Notes under the pieces: model-generated
Database searches by the model: none
Told to the model about the DNA's origin: nothing
Seen by the model: only the letters and a program-made list of their open reading frames with translations
Made by a program: the position numbers and the translations under genes
Assembly (NCBI GenBank): GCA_964432825.1
Contig: CAYSOX010000006.1
Coordinates: 1 to 64,000, forward strand
DNA: 64,000 nt
Direction of reading: 5' to 3'
From: UMGS1908 sp964432825
GTDB lineage: Bacteria > Bacillota > Clostridia > Christensenellales > UBA1242
Shown here: in pieces, positions 51,887 to 59,444 of the stretch
Numbering within the stretch: the stretch's first letter is position 1
How the letters are laid out: each line of letters begins with the position of its first letter

Positions 51887-51892
51887 GAAAGT

Positions 51893-52702
51893 ATGGAACA
51901 GTTATTGGTAGAAAGAGTCGCTTTTTCAGTTTTTGGTTTTGATATATATTGGTATGGGCTAATTATTAGTAGTGCAATTATGTTAGCCTTTGGCCTATTA
52001 TATGTTTTAAGAAAACGGGAAGGGTTAGACAAAGATGCTCCAGTGGATTTACTTTTGTGTGTCGTTCCTATTGCAATAGTTGGTGCTAGGCTATTTTCGG
52101 TGACTTTTGAAGAAGGACTGGATATAACTGACTTTTTTAAATTTCGTGAAGGCGGTATGAGTATTATAGGTGCTTGCATAGGTGGGCTTTTAGGAATAGT
52201 GATATATTGTCTGATAAAGAAAAAGAATGTGCTATCTATATGCGATTTAATTTGTCCGCTTTTAATATTAGGGCAGGCAATTGGTCGGTGGGGAAATTAC
52301 TTTAATAGTGAAGTTTATGGCAGAGAAATATTGGATGAAAGTATGCAATGGTTCCCATTCGCGGTTGAAGTCAGTGGCAGATGGTTTATGGCGTTATTCT
52401 TTTATGAAAGCGTGTTAAATCTTTTGGGCTTTGTACTATTAATTTCACTTTTTTATCTAAAAAAACGACCAAAAGGTATTATTTTAGCAAGTTATTTAAC
52501 ATACTATGGTACGATACGATTTATTTTAGAGGGGCTTAGACAAGAGGAGTATGTTTTAAGGCTTGGAAGTTTGCCAATATCTAGATTCTTTAGTGGAATT
52601 ATGGTAGTCGGTGGAATTACGATTTTTGCAGTTATTTTAATTAAAGCAATTAAACAAAATAAAGGAAATAAGGATTTGAAGTATGGAAAAGAGAGAGTTT
52701 AA
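51893..52702 (+). CDS. lgt: Prolipoprotein diacylglyceryl transferase
   Basis: Lgt attaches diacylglycerol from phosphatidylglycerol to the lipobox cysteine of prolipoproteins, the first step of lipoprotein maturation. The 269-residue protein has about seven membrane spans, the signature FREGGMSIIGACIGG near residue 85 and the essential GQAIGRWGNYFNSEVYG near 125-141, with a further conserved Arg in RFILEGLRQEE. The substrate lipoprotein at 668 is in this window. No ribosome site is seen before the ATG and the promoter sits directly upstream, so the mRNA is probably leaderless. Its 3' end overlaps the next gene by 20 bases. Confidence 0.95.
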   Translation: MEQLLVERVAFSVFGFDIYWYGLIISSAIMLAFGLLYVLRKREGLDKDAPVDLLLCVVPIAIVGARLFSVTFEEGLDITDFFKFREGGMSIIGACIGGLLGIVIYCLIKKKNVLSICDLICPLLILGQAIGRWGNYFNSEVYGREILDESMQWFPFAVEVSGRWFMALFFYESVLNLLGFVLLISLFYLKKRPKGIILASYLTYYGTIRFILEGLRQEEYVLRLGSLPISRFFSGIMVVGGITIFAVILIKAIKQNKGNKDLKYGKERV

Positions 52703-53387
52703 AAAGACTTTTACAAGGTCAGAGGTTGAAGAATATGTTAAGCAAATGCTTGCTAGTAGTGAAGTAACTATGTGTGAGCAAAAAGATAGAATATTAGAAT
52801 TAAAACAGGTAATTGATGAATTAAAACGCGAAAAAAATGACCGATTAGATAAACAAAGAATGTTGTCTAAGGCTATGAATGAAGCAACAAAGCAACTTCG
52901 CGAAGAACAAAAAATGCACTCAATTCAACTTTCTATAGTTTTGGAAAAGGTGAAGCAATTTGGCTTTAAGTGGAGCAATTGCTTTAGTGATATTTTTGCA
53001 CACAATAAAGAATTGAAAAATGACGATACACCATCAATTTTTGAAAATGAACTTTCAGAACTATTGGAACAATTGCAAGAATCTAACACAATGCTAAAGA
53101 GTTCTAAAGAAACAAGAATTCCAAATAGCAAGAAGTCGCTTAAAGTGGATGAATCTGAGTGGTTGAAGGGCAATGTGAAAAAATTGAACGAAGCCCCAGA
53201 ATATTCAATTAGTGAAGATAGTGAAGATAAGTATAAAAAGGTTATGAGCAAATTAAAAACTCAAATGGTATTTACTAGCGAGTTGGCCGAACCTACCGAA
53301 AGCGGATTTAGTATTGATGAGGCGCTTCACCCAGAAGATAGTTTGGATGAAATAATCGGAGATATTAAAAAAGATAATAAAAAATAA
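52683..53387 (+). CDS. Coiled-coil protein, DivIVA-like layout (unrecognised)
   Basis: The 234-residue protein has no membrane span. Residues 10-75 look like coiled coil (ILELKQVIDELKREKNDRL). The remainder is charged, with an acidic C-terminal third (AEPTESGFSIDEALH, then EDSLDEIIGDI). A short N-terminal region followed by a coiled coil recalls DivIVA/GpsB-type proteins, but the conserved N-terminal lipid-binding loop is not recognisable, so I do not assign it. AAGGA precedes the ATG inside the lgt coding region, and pepF starts 17 bases after its stop. Confidence 0.65.
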   Translation: MEKREFKKTFTRSEVEEYVKQMLASSEVTMCEQKDRILELKQVIDELKREKNDRLDKQRMLSKAMNEATKQLREEQKMHSIQLSIVLEKVKQFGFKWSNCFSDIFAHNKELKNDDTPSIFENELSELLEQLQESNTMLKSSKETRIPNSKKSLKVDESEWLKGNVKKLNEAPEYSISEDSEDKYKKVMSKLKTQMVFTSELAEPTESGFSIDEALHPEDSLDEIIGDIKKDNKK

Positions 53388-53403
53388 GCAAAAAGGAGTT
53401 AAA

Positions 53404-55173
53404 ATGACAGAAAATACAAATAACTCTATGTGGGATTTGTCGTCTGTTCTTGCAGATGACAAGTCCTTTTTTGAAGAAATAGAGGTAATTGAAAAAGAAA
53501 TAGAAAAATTAAAGGCGTTTGAGGGAAGTTTGAATAGTAAAGATACTATTGTAAAGTTCTTTGAACTAGAAAAAGAAATTGGAATTCGTGCTGAAAGACC
53601 GTATTTGTATGCGTTTTTAAAGTATGCTGGAAATATGGAAGATTCTAACAATGTAAAACTTTTTCAGACGGCAGAAAACTTGTCTGTTAAAATTCAGTCG
53701 GAGTTGAGTTTTGTTGAACCCGAACTTGCAAGTATGGGTAAGGAGAAGTTGGAAGAATTAAAAAGCGATTCTAAACTAACCAATTATAACCGTATATTTG
53801 AGGGAATTATCCGAAGGCTTTCACATACACTCCCAAAAGAACAAGAAAAATTGATTGCAAATATGAGTGCATTTACCGATTTTGATAATGTATTTTCCTT
53901 GCTTTCGGATACCGAAATTAAATTTGGTGAAGTGGTGGACGAAAAGGGAAATCCTCAAGTTTTGGATAATTCAACCTACGGGATGTTGGTTAGAAGCCCA
54001 AGCCAAAGCGTTCGGTTGGAGGCACACAAAAAATTGCATTCGGGGTATGCAAAATACAATCGCACAATTTCCGCTAATTATTTAAACGAGTTAAAAAAGT
54101 GTAATTTTTTAGCACAAACTTATAACTATAAAGATTATTTCACAATGAGTTTGGAGTCAGAAGAGGTTAGCCCGTCGGTATATTTTAATTTGGTAGAGGG
54201 TGTAAATAAATTCATTCCGTTATTTTATGATTATGTAGAAGCAAAGCGAAAAGCCTTAAAGTTAACCGAATTTAATATTGCCGATTGTTATGCATCGGTT
54301 GGGAGTGCAGAAGGGTTTGAGTTAAACTTTGATGAGGCTTATGAAAAGGTTATTGATGCATTAAGTATTTTGGGAACCGACTATGTCGAATGCTTAAGGA
54401 GAGCAAAAAATGAAGGATGGATAGATGTTTACCCACGCGAGGGAAAACGGTCGGGTGCTTTTTCGGTTACCACCGAAACATTGCCACCATTTGTTATGTT
54501 AAATTATCTTCCAACCTATAGAGATATTAGTACAATTGCACACGAATTAGGTCATTCTATGCATACATATTTGACAAACCAAACGCAAGTTTATGAAAAG
54601 CGTCGATATGAAACTTTTGTTGCTGAAATTGCATCTACAGTAAATGAGCAACTTTTGTTTAGATATTATTTGAAAAATGCCAAAAATGATGAGCAGAAAA
54701 AATTCCTTTTAGAGGGATTTTTAAGTGATTTTTACGCAACAATATTCCGCCAAACGATGTTTACCGAGTTTCAATATGAAGCAAATAAAAGAGTTGCGGA
54801 TGGGAAATCACTAACACCTGAGGACTTAAATGATGTGTATCAAGGCCTACTCGAAAAATATTTTGGCAAAGGTGTTAAAATCCATGAATTTTGCAAATAT
54901 GAATGGTCTAGAATTCCGCATTTTTATAATTCTTTTTATGTTTACACCTATGCAACGGGACTTATAAGTGCCATTGCTATTGCGAACAATATTGAAAAAG
55001 ACGGCGAAATTGCGGTAAAAAATTACAAAAAATTTCTTTCTAGTGGCTGTTCGGATAAACCGACAGAATTATTAAAGATAGCAGGGGTAGACATTACAAA
55101 ACCTGAGGCTATAGAAAGTGCCTTTGAATTTTATAAAAAGATGTTAGAAGAGTTTAAAAAGTTGGTAGATTAG
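53404..55173 (+). CDS. pepF: Oligoendopeptidase F (M3 family)
   Basis: PepF is a cytoplasmic zinc metallopeptidase that degrades medium-length peptides. The 589-residue protein has the HExxH zinc site in IAHELGHSMHTYL near residue 380 and the third ligand in FVAEIASTVNEQLLF. The helical M3 N-terminal and C-terminal parts are of normal length. The start follows AAGGAG by 8 bases. The stop is directly followed by the ATG of the GIY-YIG gene (TAGATG). Confidence 0.94.
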   Translation: MTENTNNSMWDLSSVLADDKSFFEEIEVIEKEIEKLKAFEGSLNSKDTIVKFFELEKEIGIRAERPYLYAFLKYAGNMEDSNNVKLFQTAENLSVKIQSELSFVEPELASMGKEKLEELKSDSKLTNYNRIFEGIIRRLSHTLPKEQEKLIANMSAFTDFDNVFSLLSDTEIKFGEVVDEKGNPQVLDNSTYGMLVRSPSQSVRLEAHKKLHSGYAKYNRTISANYLNELKKCNFLAQTYNYKDYFTMSLESEEVSPSVYFNLVEGVNKFIPLFYDYVEAKRKALKLTEFNIADCYASVGSAEGFELNFDEAYEKVIDALSILGTDYVECLRRAKNEGWIDVYPREGKRSGAFSVTTETLPPFVMLNYLPTYRDISTIAHELGHSMHTYLTNQTQVYEKRRYETFVAEIASTVNEQLLFRYYLKNAKNDEQKKFLLEGFLSDFYATIFRQTMFTEFQYEANKRVADGKSLTPEDLNDVYQGLLEKYFGKGVKIHEFCKYEWSRIPHFYNSFYVYTYATGLISAIAIANNIEKDGEIAVKNYKKFLSSGCSDKPTELLKIAGVDITKPEAIESAFEFYKKMLEEFKKLVD

Positions 55174-55473
55174 ATGTTTTATCTATATATTTTAAGATGT
55201 GCAGATGGTAGTTTATATACGGGTATCACCACCGATGTAGAAAGAAGATTTAAAGAACATAAAAACCGAGTGCGGGTTGGTGCAAAATACACTAAAACTC
55301 ATACTCCGCAAAAAATTGAATTTCAATTAGCTGTTGGAAGTAGGTCGGAAGCATCAAAATTGGAGTATAAAGTTAAACATTTAACAAAATTGCAAAAAGA
55401 ACAGTTGCTGTGTAATAATATATCCGAAAAAGTTCAACTTGTTGAGTTTTTGGAAAAATTTGGTGAAATGTAA
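55174..55473 (+). CDS. GIY-YIG domain protein (UPF0213 family)
   Basis: The 99-residue protein consists of a single GIY-YIG nuclease-type domain: YLYILRCADGSLYTGITTD with the GIT variant of the YIG strand, then ERRFKEHK and TKTHTP. Small members of this group are widespread and poorly studied; they may nick DNA at structured sites. It starts directly at the pepF stop. It is not an intron endonuclease and no intron is nearby. Confidence 0.88.
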   Translation: MFYLYILRCADGSLYTGITTDVERRFKEHKNRVRVGAKYTKTHTPQKIEFQLAVGSRSEASKLEYKVKHLTKLQKEQLLCNNISEKVQLVEFLEKFGEM

Positions 55474-55522
55474 AAATTTTAATTAAAAACACTAGTCCTT
55501 TTGATATAAAATATGTTACAAT

Positions 55523-55554
55523 AAGAATGCAGTTAATAATTGCATTCTTTTTAT
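55523..55554 (+). terminator. Terminator after the GIY-YIG gene
   Basis: AAGAATGCA (55523-55531) and TGCATTCTT (55541-55549) form a 9-bp stem with a T-run. An extended -10-like TGTTACAAT (55514-55522) immediately precedes it, so a promoter for the next gene is possible here but its start would fall in the stem. Confidence 0.7.
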
Positions 55555-55576
55555 TTGTCAATTGGAGGAAATACTA

Positions 55577-57199
55577 ATGAAAACAATAAATTCGTTATTA
55601 AAATATTTAGCAATTGCAATTTTCGTAGTTCTAAGTGTTGCAGGGTTTGGAATTTTAAGTGGCAAAATTTGTTATAAAGCCAGTGCAGATGAAGTTATGC
55701 CAAGTTCAATTCAATCCATTGAAGAAATTGCAAGTGTAAGTTATATGGAGGTTGAAGGAACGGCAAAACAGCAAGTTCCAACCATAAAAGTTTTAGGTGA
55801 CACCGGCTCGCAAATTGACTCATCAAAATACACCATTACAATTCAGTATAAAAAAATAAATGAAGATGATTCAGCATATCAAGAAGTTGCCGAAGAAGGT
55901 GCTTATTATCAAGCAGGTTGTTATAAAATAACAGCAAGTGCAAATGCAGAAAGTGGATTAACAGGCAGTGCAACAACGATTTACCAAATAACTAAAGCAG
56001 ATATTTCGGATGATGATTTTAAGTTTAATGAAACAATTGTCAATAAAAATAGTGATGACACAACATTTAGTAATACTTTAACTAATAGTCTAGGAGTTGA
56101 TGTAGTCTATGAAATTACGGCAAATAAAAATATAACTATAGGCGAAGATGGTGTAGTTACACTAGGAAGAAATCCAGAGGCTGAAACGGAGGTTCAAGTT
56201 AGTGCGGTTTTTTCGGGAAATGATAACTATAATCCAAAGACGGTAAGTTATACATTAAAGGTTAAAAACTATTATTTTATTACATGGAAAAAGGATAATG
56301 CCGATGTGGGGCAAGTCCAAAAATTCCAATATGGGGCAAATCCTACATTTTCGGGAACTATACAAAAAGATTCTACTGCAGAATTCAACTATGTGTTTGA
56401 CGGGTGGGAGCCAGAAATTGTTGAAAGCACACAAGTTGTAGAAGATAAAACTTATATGGCAAGGTTTAATAAGGTTAAGCGAAGTTATACAATAACCTTT
56501 GTTTTAGATGATGGCACAGTTTTAGCAAGCCAAGTATTGAAATATGGTGAAATTCCAACTTGCCCAACGCCAACCAAAAGTGGAACAAGCGAATATAAAT
56601 ATGAGTTTGTAGATTGGGAAAATGATTTTACAAAAAATTCGGTTACGGCGGTAAATACCGATGCTACTTACCGTGCAAAATTTGTTAAAAGGATGTTAAA
56701 CCTTAAAAGTAAGGTGGATAGTTCAACGGGTTCTTCAATTGCTGAGATAAATTCTGAGAATGGAATATATGAAGGCTCAAGTTTTGTTGTAACCAAAGCG
56801 GATGAAATAAGTTTTGCTACACCAAAAAATAGTGAAAATATTGCGTCTTATTCGGCTAAATTGGTTTATGGATATACTCCAATAGACTTAAATGGTGAAA
56901 AAATTAAGGTCACAATAAAGGTTGAAGGCTTGCCTTCAAAAACGGAAGATATTAAAGTTGCTATTAAAAATTATGATGGAGAAGTAGAGTTAATTGATGT
57001 TGAAATTGACGGGGAATATTTAACTTTTGAAACTTCAAAAATCAGCGACTTTATGGTTGTTAGAGATTGTGGAAACTTGCTTGCAACCTGTCTTATAAGT
57101 GTGGCACTTATTTTGGTTGTGGTTATGGTTTTAACGGTAGTGTTTATACCACTACTAAAAAGACAAGACCATTCATATAGTGAAGACGAAGAAAATTAA
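55577..57199 (+). CDS. Surface protein with InlB-type repeats and C-terminal membrane anchor
   Basis: The ATG at 55577 has GGAGG 9 bases upstream and gives a 540-residue protein with a signal peptide (LLKYLAIAIFVVLSVAGFG, cleavage near ASADE). Residues about 40-230 hold Ig-like or cadherin-like strands. Residues about 235-375 contain two to three InlB B-type (Listeria-Bacteroides) repeats, one reading TITFVLDDGTVLASQVLKYG and another FYVFDGWEP-like. Residues 380-500 are another beta domain. A final hydrophobic span (about 500-525, CLISVALILVVVMVLTVVF) with KRQ and an acidic tail anchors it in the membrane rather than by LPxTG. InlB repeats are common in gut Bacillota surface proteins. Ligand unknown. 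Confidence 0.85.
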   Translation: MKTINSLLKYLAIAIFVVLSVAGFGILSGKICYKASADEVMPSSIQSIEEIASVSYMEVEGTAKQQVPTIKVLGDTGSQIDSSKYTITIQYKKINEDDSAYQEVAEEGAYYQAGCYKITASANAESGLTGSATTIYQITKADISDDDFKFNETIVNKNSDDTTFSNTLTNSLGVDVVYEITANKNITIGEDGVVTLGRNPEAETEVQVSAVFSGNDNYNPKTVSYTLKVKNYYFITWKKDNADVGQVQKFQYGANPTFSGTIQKDSTAEFNYVFDGWEPEIVESTQVVEDKTYMARFNKVKRSYTITFVLDDGTVLASQVLKYGEIPTCPTPTKSGTSEYKYEFVDWENDFTKNSVTAVNTDATYRAKFVKRMLNLKSKVDSSTGSSIAEINSENGIYEGSSFVVTKADEISFATPKNSENIASYSAKLVYGYTPIDLNGEKIKVTIKVEGLPSKTEDIKVAIKNYDGEVELIDVEIDGEYLTFETSKISDFMVVRDCGNLLATCLISVALILVVVMVLTVVFIPLLKRQDHSYSEDEEN

Positions 57200-57203
57200 A
57201 AAT

Positions 57204-57240
57204 AAATGGGTTTGGAAATTTTCCAGACCCATTTTTTAGT
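57204..57240 (+). terminator. Terminator after the InlB-repeat gene
   Basis: AAATGGGTTTGG (57204-57215) pairs with CCAGACCCATTT (57223-57234), one G-U pair, followed by Ts. Confidence 0.85.
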
Positions 57241-57442
57241 ATTCAAATGATTTATTATGAAACTTTTTTTTGTGGAGAGTATAGAAACATATTAAAGGCG
57301 TTAAGCCTCCAACAACAACGGATTGGTGTTAATCACTCGGAAAACTGAGGATAATTTTGTGGGTAATGTATTCATTATTGAAAAATATGTTTTATATGTA
57401 TAATACAAATTACTTATGCTACAACTTTTATCAAAATGCACA

Positions 57443-57448
57443 TATAAT
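57443..57448 (+). promoter_or_regulatory. -10 box directly before murC, possible leaderless promoter
   Basis: A perfect TATAAT ends 5 bases before the ATG at 57454, and no ribosome site is seen. The -35 (GCTACA at 57418-57423, 19-base spacer) is poor, so the assignment is tentative. Confidence 0.4.
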
Positions 57449-57453
57449 GTAAT

Positions 57454-58854
57454 ATGGAAATATTTGGTAAAAAAGTATTTATTGTAGGCATTGCAGGTAT
57501 TAGTATGTCGGCAATTGCAAAAATTTTAATTTCACAAGGTGTGCAGGTTTGGGGGTCGGACTTAAAAAGTGGCGGGGTTGAGATTGACGAACTTAAAAAA
57601 CTTGGCATAAAGGTATACAAGCAGGGTGTTAAGAGGTTTATATCGGCAGTTAATCCCGATTGTGTTATTTATTCGGTAGCAATAAAAACGACGGCTAGTG
57701 AAGTGCTTTGGGCTAAAGAAAATAATAAGTTATTATTAACAAGAGGGGATGCTATTGGAATAATATCGGGCGAATATAAAACTAGAATATTTGTGTCGGG
57801 GTCGCACGGAAAGACTACCACAACGGCGGTTGTAAGTAATATTTTAAAAAACTCGGAAAAGGATTTTACTTCGCATGTTGGAGGAAAATCTTTAGATATT
57901 TCGGGAAATATAAAACTTGGTGCGGATAAAAACATCTTTTTAAGTGAAGCGTGTGAATATTTTGATAGTTTTTTAAGTTTTTCACCAACTATTGCGGTGA
58001 TTTTAAATGTTGCAAGTGACCATTTAGATTATTTTAAAACGGTCGAAAATTTAAAAAAATCTTTTGTTCGGTTTGCGGAGAGTGTGCAAAGTGATGGGGT
58101 TGTAATATATTCAGCGGATGACGAAGGTGCAAAATGGGTGATTGAAAATTCCGACCTTAAAACTAAAAAGGTGTATTCATTTTCTAGATTTAATAAAAAT
58201 GCCGATTGTTATATAACTAAGGTTCAAAAAAACAAGGATGGAACATTTAAATTTTCGGCTTACTGTTTGGGTAAAACTTTTTCTAATATTCACTTACCAA
58301 TGGTGGGCGAACATAATTTATACAATGCGCTTGCATCAATCTTGGTGGCAGAGGTTTTATCTGTGTCGCGAAAATCCATAAAACTAGGTTTGCAGTCGAC
58401 TAAAGGAGTGAAACGAAGATATGAAAGTTTGGGGATTTTTAATGGGGCAAAAGTTATTCACGATTATGCACATCATCCCGATGAAATAGGTGCGGTGATT
58501 AATGAAACTAAAAGTTGTATGAAAAAGGGTGAAAAACTTGTTGTTGTGTTTGAATCGCATACTTTTTCGCGAACTAAAAATTTATGGGATGACTTTATAG
58601 ATGTGTTAAGTAAAGCCGATTGCTGTATAATGCTTCCAATTTTTCCAGCACGCGAAAAACCAATTAAAAATATATCTTCAGAGAGAATGGCGGACAAAAT
58701 AAATTTTTTTAGCGGGGCGGGTTTTTATGCTGAAAATTACCTTACTTGCAAAATGATGCTTGAAAGAATTTTAAAACCGAATTGCAAGTGCTTGCTTTTA
58801 GGGGCTGGAAATATTGATAAATTTGGCGAGTATTTGTTTGATAGTAAAGAATAA
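57454..58854 (+). CDS. murC: UDP-N-acetylmuramate--L-alanine ligase MurC
   Basis: MurC adds L-alanine to UDP-MurNAc with ATP, the first amino-acid step of the peptidoglycan stem. The 466-residue protein has the N-terminal Rossmann domain (VGIAGISMSAIAKIL), the Mur-ligase P-loop GSHGKTTTTAVV (116-127), HNLYNALASI and the C-terminal RRYESLGIFNGAKVIHDYAHHP. Length is normal. There is no ribosome site; the -10 box 5 bases upstream suggests a leaderless mRNA. The substrate comes from MurB, whose gene is at 37 kb. Confidence 0.95.
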   Translation: MEIFGKKVFIVGIAGISMSAIAKILISQGVQVWGSDLKSGGVEIDELKKLGIKVYKQGVKRFISAVNPDCVIYSVAIKTTASEVLWAKENNKLLLTRGDAIGIISGEYKTRIFVSGSHGKTTTTAVVSNILKNSEKDFTSHVGGKSLDISGNIKLGADKNIFLSEACEYFDSFLSFSPTIAVILNVASDHLDYFKTVENLKKSFVRFAESVQSDGVVIYSADDEGAKWVIENSDLKTKKVYSFSRFNKNADCYITKVQKNKDGTFKFSAYCLGKTFSNIHLPMVGEHNLYNALASILVAEVLSVSRKSIKLGLQSTKGVKRRYESLGIFNGAKVIHDYAHHPDEIGAVINETKSCMKKGEKLVVVFESHTFSRTKNLWDDFIDVLSKADCCIMLPIFPAREKPIKNISSERMADKINFFSGAGFYAENYLTCKMMLERILKPNCKCLLLGAGNIDKFGEYLFDSKE

Positions 58855-59113
58855 ATATTTAATCGTTAAAAAAAATTACTAAAGTATACAGTTTTAGGAA
58901 TCTTTCAGTGTAATAATTAAATAATATAACAATTTAAGAACGGATTGCCTTAAATAATTACAAGAAATAAAATTACAAATTTGGGTTTTGGAATGCATAT
59001 TAAATATGTGTGTGGTTATTCATTTTAAATAAGTTTTTTAAAAAATGTACTTTTCGTATTTATTCGTTATAAATATATAACTTTACAAACCTTTTAGGCT
59101 CTAATAAAAGTTG
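58855..59113. other. AT-rich spacer upstream of the ileS T-box
   Basis: I see no gene or terminator that I can support in this spacer between murC and the ileS promoter. Confidence 0.35.
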
Positions 59114-59142
59114 TTGACAAACAATTTTTAGTGTGATAGAAT
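59114..59142 (+). promoter_or_regulatory. Promoter of the T-box-ileS transcript
   Basis: TTGACA (59114-59119) and TAGAAT (59137-59142) with a 17-base spacer; transcription starts about 59149. Confidence 0.8.
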
Positions 59143-59148
59143 AAACTT

Positions 59149-59400
59149 GTGTTAATGTAAATGCAATGATTTAGGACACGGTTTATAGATTTTGAACCAT
59201 AAAAGAGAGTCGGGGTAGGTGAAAGCCGATTGGGGAGAGTTTATAAATTATCACCTAATAGCAGAATCCCAGAAAAAATCAAGTAAGGGGTTTCGGGTGT
59301 TTCCCGTTATAGGAACGGAGCAATGGAAAGTGCTTTTATTAATATTTTCAAGTGGTAATACATATAGGAGTATTCTCGAAAATAGAGAATGCTCCTATTT
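59149..59400 (+). promoter_or_regulatory. T-box leader (isoleucine) controlling ileS
   Basis: A T-box senses uncharged tRNA and chooses between termination and read-through. Stem I has AGAGAGTC, the distal loop with GGTAGGTGAAAG between TCGG and CCGA, and a lower stem closing near 59170 and 59255. The specifier ATC (59250-59252) sits in the internal loop above that stem and matches isoleucine, as expected for ileS. The tRNA-acceptor binding bulge lies in CAAGTGGTAATAC (59350-59362), with UGGU to pair with the tRNA 3' ACCA. The terminator stem pairs AGGAGTATTCTC (59366-59377) with GAGAATGCTCCT (59385-59396), followed by ATTTAATTT. The ATG at 59445 follows AAGGAG. Confidence 0.88.
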
Positions 59401-59444
59401 AATTTGTTAGTACTTTCTAAATTTATAAAAAGGAGAACAAAAAA

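Larger units (their letters stand above)
51641..51892. other. Region between the RNA element and lgt
   Basis: It holds a small hairpin (AACTAT/ATAGTT near 51690), a terminator (51820-51856) and the lgt promoter (51858-51886). Confidence 0.5.
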
